This document shows positions 1-25,600 of a stretch of DNA of 64,000 bases, in pieces. Where the stretch lies: contig JAKJHU010000034.1 of assembly GCA_022316685.1 (NCBI GenBank), positions 682,001 through 746,000 on the forward strand, written 5' to 3'. Numbering within the stretch: the first letter of the stretch is position 1; every line of letters starts with the position of its first letter. Under the pieces are notes generated by a model that worked only from the letters and a program-made list of their open reading frames with translations, had not been told where the DNA came from and did no database searches. Position numbers and translations under genes: made by a program. This DNA comes from Progne subis subis (lineage: Eukaryota > Chordata > Aves > Passeriformes > Hirundinidae).

Positions 1-675
1 TCAGCGATTGGATGGAAAACAGCTTGGCAGAGAAGCACCCAGGATCCTGCTGGACAAAAAGCTGAACAAAAAATCAGCAGTGTGTTCCTGTGGCCAAGGA
101 ACAACAGCATCCTGGGCTACACTAAGAGCAATATTGCCAGTAGGCTGAAAGAGGTGATCTTTTCCTTCCACTCAGCACTGGAGAAACACCCCCAGAGTTC
201 TGCATTCATTTCTGGGCTACCCAGAGAGTTTATGGATATCCTGGAGCAAGTCTGGTGAGAGACCACACAGGTGATGAAGGATTGCAGCATCTGACCTGTG
301 TGGAGAGGCAGAGAGCTAGGGCTGTTAAGCTTGGAGAAGACTCGAGTGATTTTACCATTTTTTTGGAAGTACCTGGTGGAGAAAAGTAAAGAAAACTGAG
401 CCAAACTCTTGTCAGTGGTGCTCACTGAAAGAAGAGGCAATGGGCACAAACTGAAGCACATGCAATTCTTTAATATAGGAAACTTTGTTCTAAAATGAGG
501 TTTATCAAACAGTGGAATGGGGTTTTCAGGGAAACTGAAGCCTCCATCACTGAAAATGCTTAAAACCTATCTGAACAAAGTCCCAAGCAACCTGCTCTAG
601 GTGACAGGTCTTTGTGCAAGTGGGTTGGACCAGAGAAACTTCAGAGATGCCTTCTAATCTCAACTCTTCAATGAT
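1..675 (+). mobile_element. CR1 LINE 3' fragment, sense
   Basis: Old, diverged copy of the avian CR1 retrotransposon. The text follows the CR1 reverse-transcriptase tail (CAGCAGTG, GGCCAAGGAACAACAGCATCCTGGGCTAC, then GTGATCTTTTCCTTCC) and later the 3' end (CCATCACTGAAAATGC, AGCAACCTGCTCTAGGTGAC, GGTTGGACCAGA). The middle (about 330-480) is very diverged. It is broken by stops and truncated by the window edge. It lies in a USP15 intron. Confidence 0.8.
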
Positions 676-15358
<14,683 letters not shown>

Positions 15359-15436
15359 TGGGAAGAACTAGAAGCCATAAGAGACTCTCTTACTGGGGAT
15401 ATGGATTGAAAGAGTGAAAATGCCCACCAAATTAAG

Positions 15437-15442
15437 AATAAA
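15437..15442 (+). promoter_or_regulatory. Poly(A) signal AATAAA, proximal
   Basis: Exact AATAAA 79 bases after the USP15 stop codon. It would give a very short 3' UTR. Confidence 0.45.
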
Positions 15443-15519
15443 AATCTGAGATGGGGAGTTTCAGATAATAGAATGTAAATCTTTATTACATTTTAACATG
15501 TGCAGTACTTGAAGTGAAA

Positions 15520-15525
15520 AATAAA
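15520..15525 (+). promoter_or_regulatory. Poly(A) signal AATAAA, proximal
   Basis: Exact AATAAA followed by a moderately T/GT-rich stretch (AATTGTCTGTAATG). A good candidate for a short USP15 transcript end. Confidence 0.5.
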
Positions 15526-15594
15526 AACTTAAACAGAAATTGTCTGTAATGCATTTACAGTCTCATATTCACAAGATATATATAGGAAATCACA

Positions 15595-15600
15595 AATAAA
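15595..15600 (+). promoter_or_regulatory. Poly(A) signal AATAAA, proximal
   Basis: Exact AATAAA followed by CCCC, then T-rich sequence with TGTTTTGTTTTGG at about 40 bases, a plausible downstream element. Confidence 0.5.
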
Positions 15601-15845
15601 CCCCTTTTAAGTTTTCTGCTGCTGTTCTGATGGATTATGTTTTGTTTTGGATGTGAATTAATAACTAAAATATTAAATCTGTGGACTTCTGACACTTACT
15701 TTCCTAGTACTGCAAGAATACTACTGCCAAGTCTAGTTTCTGGATTAATATATACATGTTCCTTAGGTTGCCAACAGACTACAAGTAAAAAGGTCATAAA
15801 TACCTAAAGTAGTTTTCTTGACACCACAAATTTTGTTTCTCCCAG

Positions 15846-15898
15846 TTTTTCTTTTTCTTTTTTTTTCTTTTTTTTTTTCTTTTTTTCTTTTTTTCTTT

Positions 15899-15950
<52 letters not shown>

Positions 15951-15967
15951 CTTTTTTCTTTTTTTTT

Positions 15968-15999
<32 letters not shown>

Positions 16000-16000
16000 T
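15846..16000. repeat. Homopyrimidine (T)nC tract in USP15 3' UTR
   Basis: About 155 bases of T runs of 3-10 separated by single C, with no purine on the + strand. It is an impure T/C microsatellite, and the opposite strand is pure A/G. Such tracts vary in length between individuals and may adopt triplex structure (inference). Confidence 0.95.
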
Positions 16001-16875
16001 AATTTGGTCAGAATTAAATAGAGTAAATAGTGTGAAAAAGGTTAAGAAACCTTTTGTGACATAGTGGAACATCCAGAATATTTTGTTCATCTTACTTCTG
16101 CTGTGGAACAGGTTCTGGATTTCATGCTGCATTAACAAAAAAAGTTTTCAATTAAATGTAAGTATCCGTTGTTGCTTGTTGGATTCTACTCTGCAGACAT
16201 AATTCCTGTTATCTTGCTTCTAAGACATGCATAATTTTTTATCTGACAACAGTCCAAAATTTAAGTTCTCTCTCCCCAGTTTTTGTAGTTTGACAGCTTG
16301 CAAACTACTCTATAGTAAAGTCAGAGTTAATAGTATTCTGTATCCATAATAATGACTGCGTATCAGGCTTAGTTGAGAGTTTTTTTCAATATGACCTGCC
16401 TTTAAATTGTTAATTAACGTAATCACTTTAAAGGTAGGCCTGTTAATTTTCTTTGTGTGTTCCGGATGGAATTCACCATAGCCTTACAGTGTATCTGAAA
16501 AGGTAACTCATAAGAGAATTGGCATTTGCATGTTCGAGTCAGAACCTGTACAGTATATAAGGCATACAAACTCCAAGTTGAATTTCAGTTAACTATGTTC
16601 AGGGGTCCCAGGATGCCAAAATAAGTGTGACAGTTTGAAACATTTTTTGATTTGCTGCTTTCCCCATTGATCTAGTTGGAAGAATGTATTGTTGATTTGA
16701 ATACAATCCTGCCTTTGAGAGGGGGTCTTAAATGTGGGGGCACATGTCACATATCTACTACCTGGAGAATTGCTTTGTGTCCCACTGTTTAAAATTTAAA
16801 AAAGAAAAAAGCAAAAAGTATGATGTTCTTCACTTGAACTAATCAAATACAATAGGTTATAAATTGTGTATTGTA

Positions 16876-16881
16876 AATAAA
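16876..16881 (+). promoter_or_regulatory. Poly(A) signal AATAAA overlapping a Pumilio-type motif
   Basis: AATAAA at 16876-16881 overlaps TGTAAATA at 16872-16879, which matches the Pumilio consensus TGTANATA. It is followed by GT-rich sequence (CTCTGTGAGTGCACATTTTG), a good downstream element. Confidence 0.55.
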
Positions 16882-17187
16882 AGTTCACTCTGTGAGTGCA
16901 CATTTTGGTAAATTATTTATTTATGTTAGCATTAAAAAGTTTAAAAAATTGCATTTGACCAGGATATAAATGAAATATGTTGGACATGGCTTTGCTTTAT
17001 ACCTTGATATTAAAACTGGTGTTTCATCCTGGTATTTTAAAGCTGCTTTGAGGATTTTTGGTTTTGTTTTTGGTTTTTTTTTTTTAATGTAAACTAACCT
17101 CCTGCATGACAGAGGTTAAAATTTTGTCTGCACTTGAGTTCACTTGGGTTTACATTTGAAATGCGCATGTTTATTTATACAGATTTC

Positions 17188-17193
17188 AATAAA
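17188..17193 (+). promoter_or_regulatory. Distal poly(A) signal AATAAA of USP15
   Basis: CAATAAAG followed within 30 bases by T-rich/GT sequence (TTATTTAGTGTTCC). This is the last strong signal after USP15 before the intergenic region, so it is the likely end of the longest transcript. Confidence 0.6.
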
Positions 17194-20100
17194 GCTATTC
17201 AAGGCCTTATTTAGTGTTCCATTTTGTTACAAATTCTTTTCCCACAGTGTTTGTGTCATGGGTAGTCTTCGAGACGTGTATTCTCAGTTACAAATTGTAA
17301 TGACCAACATAGAACAAGATTAATAGTATTTCAAGTGGATAGTATATATAAAAAGGTTTCTCTCCTGTCATTGGCCCTAAAACATTTATAAGGCTGCAAA
17401 AACAATAATGTCATAATTTTGTTTGTTTGTAAAAGTAATACTGTAACAATAATGAAATGGAAATATACTAATTGTGAGATGGCTGGGAAATGAGGGAATA
17501 TATTTAAGATAAGACAAACCTCAGGTTGGCGGGGGAGAAATGATAGAAGCTTTTGGAAGTAATCCTAGAGGAGTGATCAACTCTTTGAATAACATATGCA
17601 AGGAGCCCCCCTATATTCATGCTCCCATTTTTTCCATATCTTATTAGCCTAAAACGTGTTTGGAAAAGCCACACAGAGCAAAGGATCTGATTTGACTTAC
17701 CAAAGTAATTTAGGAGTTTGTAGATTGGAGCTTTCATGTTTGATAACTCAGAGTCCTAATGCACGTCATTCTCCCTTTGAAAGTGCAAATAAACACACAC
17801 ATATGGAATGTTATATTTGAAGGAATACCTTCTAATTACTTACTAAATTGGATCATCCAACTAGAATTTAAAAGGGTATAGATCAAAGTAACATTTAATT
17901 AGGAAAAAAGTACATAGATGCATTCCAATTTGTTGTTGTTGTTATTGTTAATATGCTTCCAAGATTACAAACACAGTTTGTATAATCAGCTTCCTAATCA
18001 GAGATAAAAATCAGTAATATATCTGTTCAAGTGTCTCAAAGGTTTCTGGGAATTCAGTCAAGTTGTGAGTTTTGTAAAACATACTTGTGTAAGATAAAAT
18101 TCTTTCAGTGTAGACACACTTTACAGAAAGTATATTATTTACAGTGTTTATCCAAAGTTATTCTCAATTAATGATTTATATGGAGAAGAGGATCCTAACA
18201 CCTGTTGTGAATCATGTCAGATAAAAATCTAGCGTGCTTTTTTTCATCAGAAAGTTTGCTGTCAATAAGTATCAGCATAAACTCTGAAATCACAAGATTC
18301 AGTTAACTTTGTAAATGTAGACAGAAAGAGTAGGAAGCAGAAGACAGCTTGCAATTCCCACTTAACTCTGTGGATTTTGTGACTGCAAACTGGTCAGGAA
18401 GGGGAGACAAAGAAACACTGTCCTGGGCCTCTTGTTGTATTTGGCTTCAGACAATGTTCTGGATGTTTTGGTGCAGATAGATGCCTGATCTGTTCACCTG
18501 AATTGAAGTCCCACCTGCCTTCCTGGCACACTAAACTTACTTTGCAGCTTACTTTAGAGCTGATGAGTTGAGAAAAACTGTCAGATGTCCCACAGCCATA
18601 TGATGTGGTAATATTTGCAGCATCTACAGCTACTTGATACTAATGAGAAGGCCACAACCCTGTTCTGGGTTTCCCAGGACGTTTGCCCTGTGTTATGGAG
18701 TGCAGTGTATTTTTTCAAGCAATTTGAAATCTTTTGAGGGGAATCAGTATGGTAGGCCAAGAAATTATTTGGCAAACCCACCAATTTTCTTTAAAAATTA
18801 TGCTGTTTTCTTTGATGTCAGAGCTGTAGTTGTAGAGTATGGTTTTTTCATTGTCTCTACTAGTTACTTTGACTAAGAAAATCACCATAAATGTAGTGAA
18901 ACAATAGAAAAACTATATCTGATAGAATAAGCATATTCTTAGTCTGAAGGCAAATTGCTCTCTTCAGATTTTTTTAGTTCTTTTTCCCTGGGGGGTAAAC
19001 ATTGTGAAAACTGTTCCACTTCTCTAGTTCTAAGATTGCATGCTTTACTGGCATCATGTGCTCCTGAGGCAGAGAGACCTGTCTTACTGAAAAGAAATTA
19101 CATCTTTGAATAACATGGAAAGCTGGAATAGTCCAAATGTGACAAATTTATTTAGGGAATGAACTGAGTTGCTATATGCCAGGTTGCATTAATAGTTATC
19201 TTGGGCCAAATCATGCAACAGTTAATACAGAACTCTATTGATAAAGAATTCACATCAGTCTATATGGTTTAATGAGAAGTAAATTTTGTTATTTGTCAGG
19301 GTGGTAACTGAAAAAGACACTTGATAAAGATGATAATATAGATGCACCTAAATTATTTCAGCACTTGGCACTTAAATGTCACTTTTTAAGTGTCACAGTA
19401 CTCTCATCAAACCATGAATGTTACGCAGTACCATCCAACACGAAGTTCAGGAAATTACCAACCACCTCAAAATATCCATTAGGAAGTTACTGTGGACTAG
19501 AGATGTTGAAGAAGTTGGTGGCATTTGGTCTTTAATGTTTTTATTCAGTGTGAAAAATACTCAGATCATATCTGCAGAATGTGAAAAGTAGTAAATACCC
19601 CTATATCCTCTGTAGCCCCAGTGGACAAGCAATTCAGCACTGAAACAGTGGCACAAGAACTAATCCTTGGGTAAAATAAGTTGGCTTAATCTTTCTGGGT
19701 GTCTGGTAAGGAGCCCGTAAAAATACACTATTTGAGTTCCTACCATTTAAAAGTTCGGGTTGTAACCTGGGACATGTTATAGGAAAAAAAGTTAAAACCC
19801 CCGAGTAAATACATTTGCACTAACGTATGGGGAGAAGAATTACTGCTTTCTCTCAAGGACTACTCAGAAGTACCTCAATTTGCATGCAACACCTTATGAG
19901 GGGGGACTTAACTCTATGCAGGGAGTCTTGGAGCATAGGGAAACAAAGAATTAGTGGTACAAAACTGGAACAGGACAATCGCAAAAGAGAGGTAAGTGTG
20001 GGAGTCTTCTATGCAATTATTTTTTAAAAGGAGAAGGAAGATAGAGAAGGAAGATACCGGCAGAACACCCAGCAGAGGCAAGTAGTGGGTGGTTCTATTA

Positions 20101-20520
20101 ACTCTGGGCTAGATGCCTTCCCTGGGCTACAGAGGGAGGCAGCTGAGAGGTGCAAGGGCCCTTCCCCTTCGGGGATGGAAACTTAATCTGAGTCATCTGA
20201 GCCACCTGCCCCAGCTTTGAGATCTCTGAGTCCACAAACATCCTGTTCTTTTCAGAGGAATGTTCCTCTCTTTAGACCGAACTGTACCCATTAAAAATCA
20301 CTTAGAAGTTTAGAATGGAGGCTGAATGTGTCCATATTTGCTCAGAGCTCACTGTGGTTTGAGGGAAGAAGGCCTTTACTCACTAGCATTATAATTCATT
20401 AATAGGGGAATAAAACCCATGCTGTTGTTCAGCACAGCGAATGGTATGACTTTTTTTCCTCCTTTCATCATTGTTTCCAGCTTAAACTCATGGAGCCACT
20501 TCAAACCCTCTCTCTCAGAC

Positions 20521-21035
20521 TGTCCTGGTTCTGACAAGGACATGAGGAAGGGAGCCTGGAGCCATGGGTGTGTGGCCAAGTCATTGTGCTATTCCATATT
20601 ATTTTACATCGTGGCCAGAGGCAGGGAAAGGGCTCTCCCTTCCCGGCACAGGGCAGGCATTCCTTTTTCCAGGGAGCACTGGGGTAACAATTGTCCTGAC
20701 CAGAGGATTTCTCCACCATTGTTTTTCTCTGTTTTGGGTTTGTGGGGAATTGGGATACAAGGACAGGCGGGGGAACAGTTTTTTTCTTTGTCTTGGAGCT
20801 GTGCAGCACCAGGTTGGGTTGCTCTGTCATATATTTTTGTATGTAAATCACCCTCTTTTTTGTATACTTTTGTTATTAATAGTGTTGCTGATATTGTTCA
20901 TTTTCTTACCTCATTGCTGTTTCCAGTAAGTTGTTCTTAGCTTAGGATCTCTACTTTTTTCCTCTCTCACTAGAGGGGTGCAGAAGGCAAGTGCCTGTGT
21001 GGGACTTGATTTCCAGCTGGGCTTAAATCATGAAA
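20521..21035 (+). mobile_element. Solo LTR, avian endogenous retrovirus (ERVL type)
   Basis: It starts with TGTCCTGGTTCTGACAAGG and ends with GTGGGACTTGATTTCCAGC-TGGGCTTAAATCATGAAA, a decayed form of the common avian LTR ending TTGCCAGCTGGGCTTAAACC-ACGACA. Inside are a purine run before TTTTTTTC, a CTCTCTCACTAGAGGGGTG segment typical of the U5 side, and T-rich sequence. No internal retroviral genes flank it. Flanking 5-mers (CAGAC and ATGAC) match only 3 of 5, so the target duplication is not convincing and the copy is old. Confidence 0.72.
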
Positions 21036-22214
21036 ATGACCTTTGATTTATTGTCATTTTCTCCAAGTAACACTTTCCCCCAATTACAACCTATACCAAA
21101 GCACACATCTCCATTTTCCTTCTTTTCCATTCTGGAAGAACATGCTTGCCTCTCCATGACAATTTCTGTTAAAACACAGTGACCCGTTCAGACATGCCCC
21201 TGTTGAAAAATGAGTAGTTCCTTAAAAATGAAAATTAAAACCTACATATCGTGCAATTGGTAAGAGGTCTGCAACCAGCTCTGGGGGCATAAAGGCATTT
21301 TCCTGAATACAATGAATGCTGTCTGGACAGACTTCAGATGAGCTATGTTTGTTTTCAACATCTGTCAATGTTCTAAAAAATGTTTTATGCTCTGGGTATT
21401 GTGTAAATGTCTTTTGCCTGAGGAGAAAGTCTGCAAACACAAGGGACAGTAATTACGGACTCTGTATCATCTATTCCTATTAAAAGCAAATACAAATAAC
21501 ATATTGCTTTTTGGTATAGGATATAATGCCTTAGCAGATGTCTTCAGAAAATTTAACCTTAGCTATTTATATATTTTTGAGATAAGGTAGTGCAGATTAA
21601 ATTATAAATCAAAGTCTGTAGTACTACTTAATATGGGAAGTATTGGGTTATCCTGTCTATGTAACTTTGAAATTCTGTTTGGTTAATGTCATGGTCAGTT
21701 GGAAATTGTAATTTAGGGAGCTCATTTTTATGATGCACACCATTTCTGTAATATCAGAGAGGAAGAAATAATGCAGAACTGTGAATGTACGTAAAGACAA
21801 TGAATCACACCAGGACAAGCCAAGAGTATGGAGAAACCTATACTACATGACTAGAAAAGATGAATGTAACGAGAAAGTAGCTGTAGGATACTACTAAAGA
21901 GGTAGTGGAGGCTTTCAAAAAGGAGTAGTGTCCTATGGTTAAAAAAACAAACTACTGCAAAAGTCATTAACAGGCAATCAAAAATTAAAATCTTTGATAG
22001 TGGTGGTTTGTCTTGCAGAGATACAATAAAAAAGTTTGGTTTCCAAAAATGGATTTAACTTCTTAGTGAAAGATAATGGTAAACCTGTAGAAAGGAAATA
22101 ATCTAGAGGTGCTTCCAGCACATTATGAGGATTGAGGGCTGAGTTCCTAATAATTTTTAGGAACTAGTTTACAAAGGAAGGTTTGAAATGTCCTGAAGCG
22201 GGGGGAAATTTAAT

Positions 22215-22600
22215 CACAGGATCAATGATATTGGAAAAGGCCTCTAATTGAACAGCACCATATCAACTACATCATGGCACTAAATGCCATGTCCAGTCTT
22301 TCCCTAAACACCTCAAGGGACACAGTGAGTGCATCACCTCTCTGGGCAGCCCATTCCAGTGTCTGATAACACTTTCTGAGAATAAATTCTTCCTGATGTT
22401 CAACCTAAACCTCCCCTGGCACAGCTTAAGACTATGTCCTCTCATCCAGTCACAAGCTGCCTCAGAGAAGAGGCTGATTCCCACCTGGCTACAACCTCCT
22501 TTCAGGTAGCTGTAGAATGAGTGACCCCTCCAGGGTCACCGAGCCTGCTCCAGGCTAAAGAACCCCAACTCCCCCAGCTGCTCATCACAGGGCAAGGAAG
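22215..22600 (-). mobile_element. CR1 LINE 3' fragment, antisense
   Basis: The opposite strand codes the conserved CR1 tail: [18 protein letters not shown], then [10 protein letters not shown], over about 70 codons at 22272-22484. The + strand shows CTCTGGGCAGCCCATTCCAG and CTCCAGGCTAAAGAACCCC. This is the best-preserved reverse-transcriptase tail in the window, but truncated and inactive. Confidence 0.9.
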
Positions 22601-25600
22601 TGTAAATTTCTTTGAAATTCTACTGTTGGTAAGGCTGTGGGTCTTGCTTTCTGTGATCTTGCCTCCAGCAAACTGAGACATTCAAGCCCACCAGCCATTT
22701 GTATCTCCCATAACAAAGTGTTGCTGAGTGGGTCAGGAGAAGAGCCATTTGGTCAATACTTAGTACATGTTAACTTCTAATTTTATAGTTCAGTTTTTTG
22801 TCAAATGTTCTTAGATCATGGTATGGTTTAGTTAGTTGTGACTGAAGCAGGAAAGCACGGCCCTTAGAAATAAACAGCCATAGGAATCTACTGATTACCG
22901 TGCTGCCAAAGGGAAATAAAGTTTCAGACTGGCTGAACGAGTTTTACATCCCACTTAATGATCTGTTCAGTAGCTCCAGGCTTGGCTCTTAGGTGGAACA
23001 GTGAGTATTCTGACCTGGAATTTCCTATGCTCTAGCCAGCAGGTAGCCAAGAGTGCATCTATGCACTGGTGTGAGGAGACAGACAAGCTCATCCACTGTG
23101 CCCTGGGAGCAGGTTCCAGCAAGTGGCTGCTCTTTGTGAAATACTGAATACAACTTGTAGAAATACCAGTATTAACTAATGGAATCAACTATGTAATTCC
23201 CACATGTATGCATCCTTGGTTGTGGCTGTCTCTGCTAGCACATGACCCGGAGTGTAGATACATACAGTGATACTGCCTTGCTTTATTGGAAATGCATATT
23301 CACATGTGGAGGTGATCTGGGTCGCCATTTTACTACAAAGGAAAGCATTTGGATCTTTTTGACTGGGTACCTTTGGCTGTCTTCCAAATTTCCTGAGAAG
23401 TTCATTCTATTTTGTTGTTTGGATCCAACCTGAGTAACAAAATATCTTTCAGGCTGCTGCTTTTAAACACAGCCACACATGAACCTCATCTTTTCTATAA
23501 ATGATAATCTCAAAATACTCAAAATAATCTCTACAAATATTTATCTCAAGGACAAAGTCCTCTGATTTAGATAAGAAGTCTATAATCTTCATAAAGCAAG
23601 AAAGATGAGTGCAACACATTAAGGTAAACCAAAGCCTCTACGAGCAGCAGTTCTTCATTCAGATCTCTTCCATAAGAAATTTCTAATCCTTATGGGGTTT
23701 ATAGAAAGAACTGCCTGTAAAAAAATGGAACAGTCCTGCTTCAGTTATCTTTGCAAACAGTTGTGCTGGAGGTTCTCAGAAGTACATGACCACACTGAGT
23801 CTTTTCTAGGCTGGGCTGAGTTAACTACATATTACTTTGGTCATGCCAGCTGTAGTAGCTGTGGCAGTGTGAGAAAAGAATGGTGTGCCAGCCTCCATGA
23901 TACTTATATGAGTATAGTGAGTGTAGATATTTCTATAATTATTTTTACGTGGTTTACAGATATGACTGCAGTCCCTGCTACATAGAGGCCACAACTAACA
24001 CAAAGGAACTAACATCCATTCAGTGGGAGAAAACACTTCTGTAGTAATGGTATCACTCAGCAGCCTCAGGGCTGCAATCTGGAATGATTATCTTAGAAGG
24101 TTCACCAGAGCCTGCAGAAAGCATCCACTGACTTCCCCTCTCTGCTGCAGCAGCCAAAAAAAAAAAATAGTTTGGGGAACACCCTTCTCCTCTTTAGTAT
24201 TGCTCTGTGATTAGTGGATTTTCTGGAGATTACTAGGTGTCTGGAAGTACTTCCATAATTTTCATACAAGCTGAAGAAGATATAAAAAGGAAATTATTAA
24301 GATGTAGGGAGGTTTTTGGCAAATAGATGAGAGAGCAGCAAATAAAGAGATTGCAGCACAATGCAAATTACTGACATTCTTGATGGGCATTTTTAAGATA
24401 TGCATCCTATAGTCAACATGAGTAACCAGGAAAAAACTTCTGCCGAGGGTGAAGATGTGCACTGTCCACAAGAAGAGCTCTGGATCAAATAACTGAAGTG
24501 CCTTGAATCACAACTGCTTTGCTTTAATGCAACTATGCCTTTATCTCTAAACCAAAATTCATAATAAAATTCTCAAAGATTAAAGTAAATTTGGATCATA
24601 AGTGCAACATCACTGAAGTTTCTTAATCTGCTGACTGTGATCAGATGCTGTGCTAATTGTTTAGGTGGTAGGCATGGTCAGTGTTGGGTTTTTCTATATA
24701 AGTCAAGTAGCATCTCCACCTCTTTCTTTATTTTCTACACTTGACAGAAAAAAAAAATGTATCATGAATGGGCTGCATTACACACCATGCAGGGAAAAAT
24801 CACAGATGAACAGATATTAATTCTGTTATTTGTGTAAGGGAATGAAAGACAAATTTGATTTGAAGCACCAGAAGAGTAATGTTTTTTTCCCAGGCCAGCC
24901 ACATACTTCCTGTGTGAGCTGGAAAGTATGAAGGGCTTGGGAAGTGCTGATAAAATTTTGTGATTATCATATCTCTGTTGGTCTCTTGTTACATTGGTAT
25001 TTCTAACACAGCAATAAATTAATTCAAGCATTGGACGGCAGTCCTTTATCACAGAAGATGTTACCAGGTTCAACTGATTCACTTACCAGCACTCAAAAGA
25101 CCAATTAAAATAAAACAAACTAAACCAAACCCAAAACCAAATAAACCTCATTGCTTTGAGAATCTGTTTGGACAAGATTCAAGCAGGAAAATTTGGAAAA
25201 ACAGCTTTGCTGGCTGGTTACATGAGAGTCTCGGAAGCATGTAAGCCTCTGGTCAAGAGATTTGCATGTTGGCCCTGGAGCTCTGCATTCAATAGGGAAT
25301 CACTGCTGAGTACCTAATACACATCATAAGTCCGACGTTTTGGGCATTGCTGCTTAACACTGCTGAGAGTGACCTTAAACAAAATGTGACATAATTAACA
25401 ATAGTTTGCTAATGGAAAAGAAGATGATCCACCAGTAGGATTGCTTTTTTAGTTGACCAGATGAAATAAAATGTGTATCAACTGTAAACAAACAAAATGG
25501 GTACCAACATGTAAACATATTCTCACAGCTATGCAGAAAGGAACACAGGTGAAATTAATGAAGAGTTCACAATGGAAAATGTACTTTTCAATCTGCTGGT

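Larger units (their letters stand above)
15359..17215 (+). other. USP15: USP15 3' untranslated region, probable extent
   Basis: Non-coding, AT-rich sequence after the USP15 stop with AATAAA signals at 15437, 15520, 15595, 16876 and 17188, so several transcript ends are likely. A 155-bp T/C tract divides it. An AU-rich nonamer TTATTTATT sits at 16913-16921 in the distal part. The end point is inferred from the last clear signal plus about 20 bases; transcript data would be needed to fix it. Confidence 0.65.

Noticed and set aside
15794..16138. Lys-rich open frame on the minus strand
   Set aside because: Pure translation of the T/C tract, not a gene.
16531..16540. TGTTCGAGTC, similar to a tRNA gene B box
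   Set aside because: No A box at proper spacing and no cloverleaf; it is in the USP15 3' UTR.
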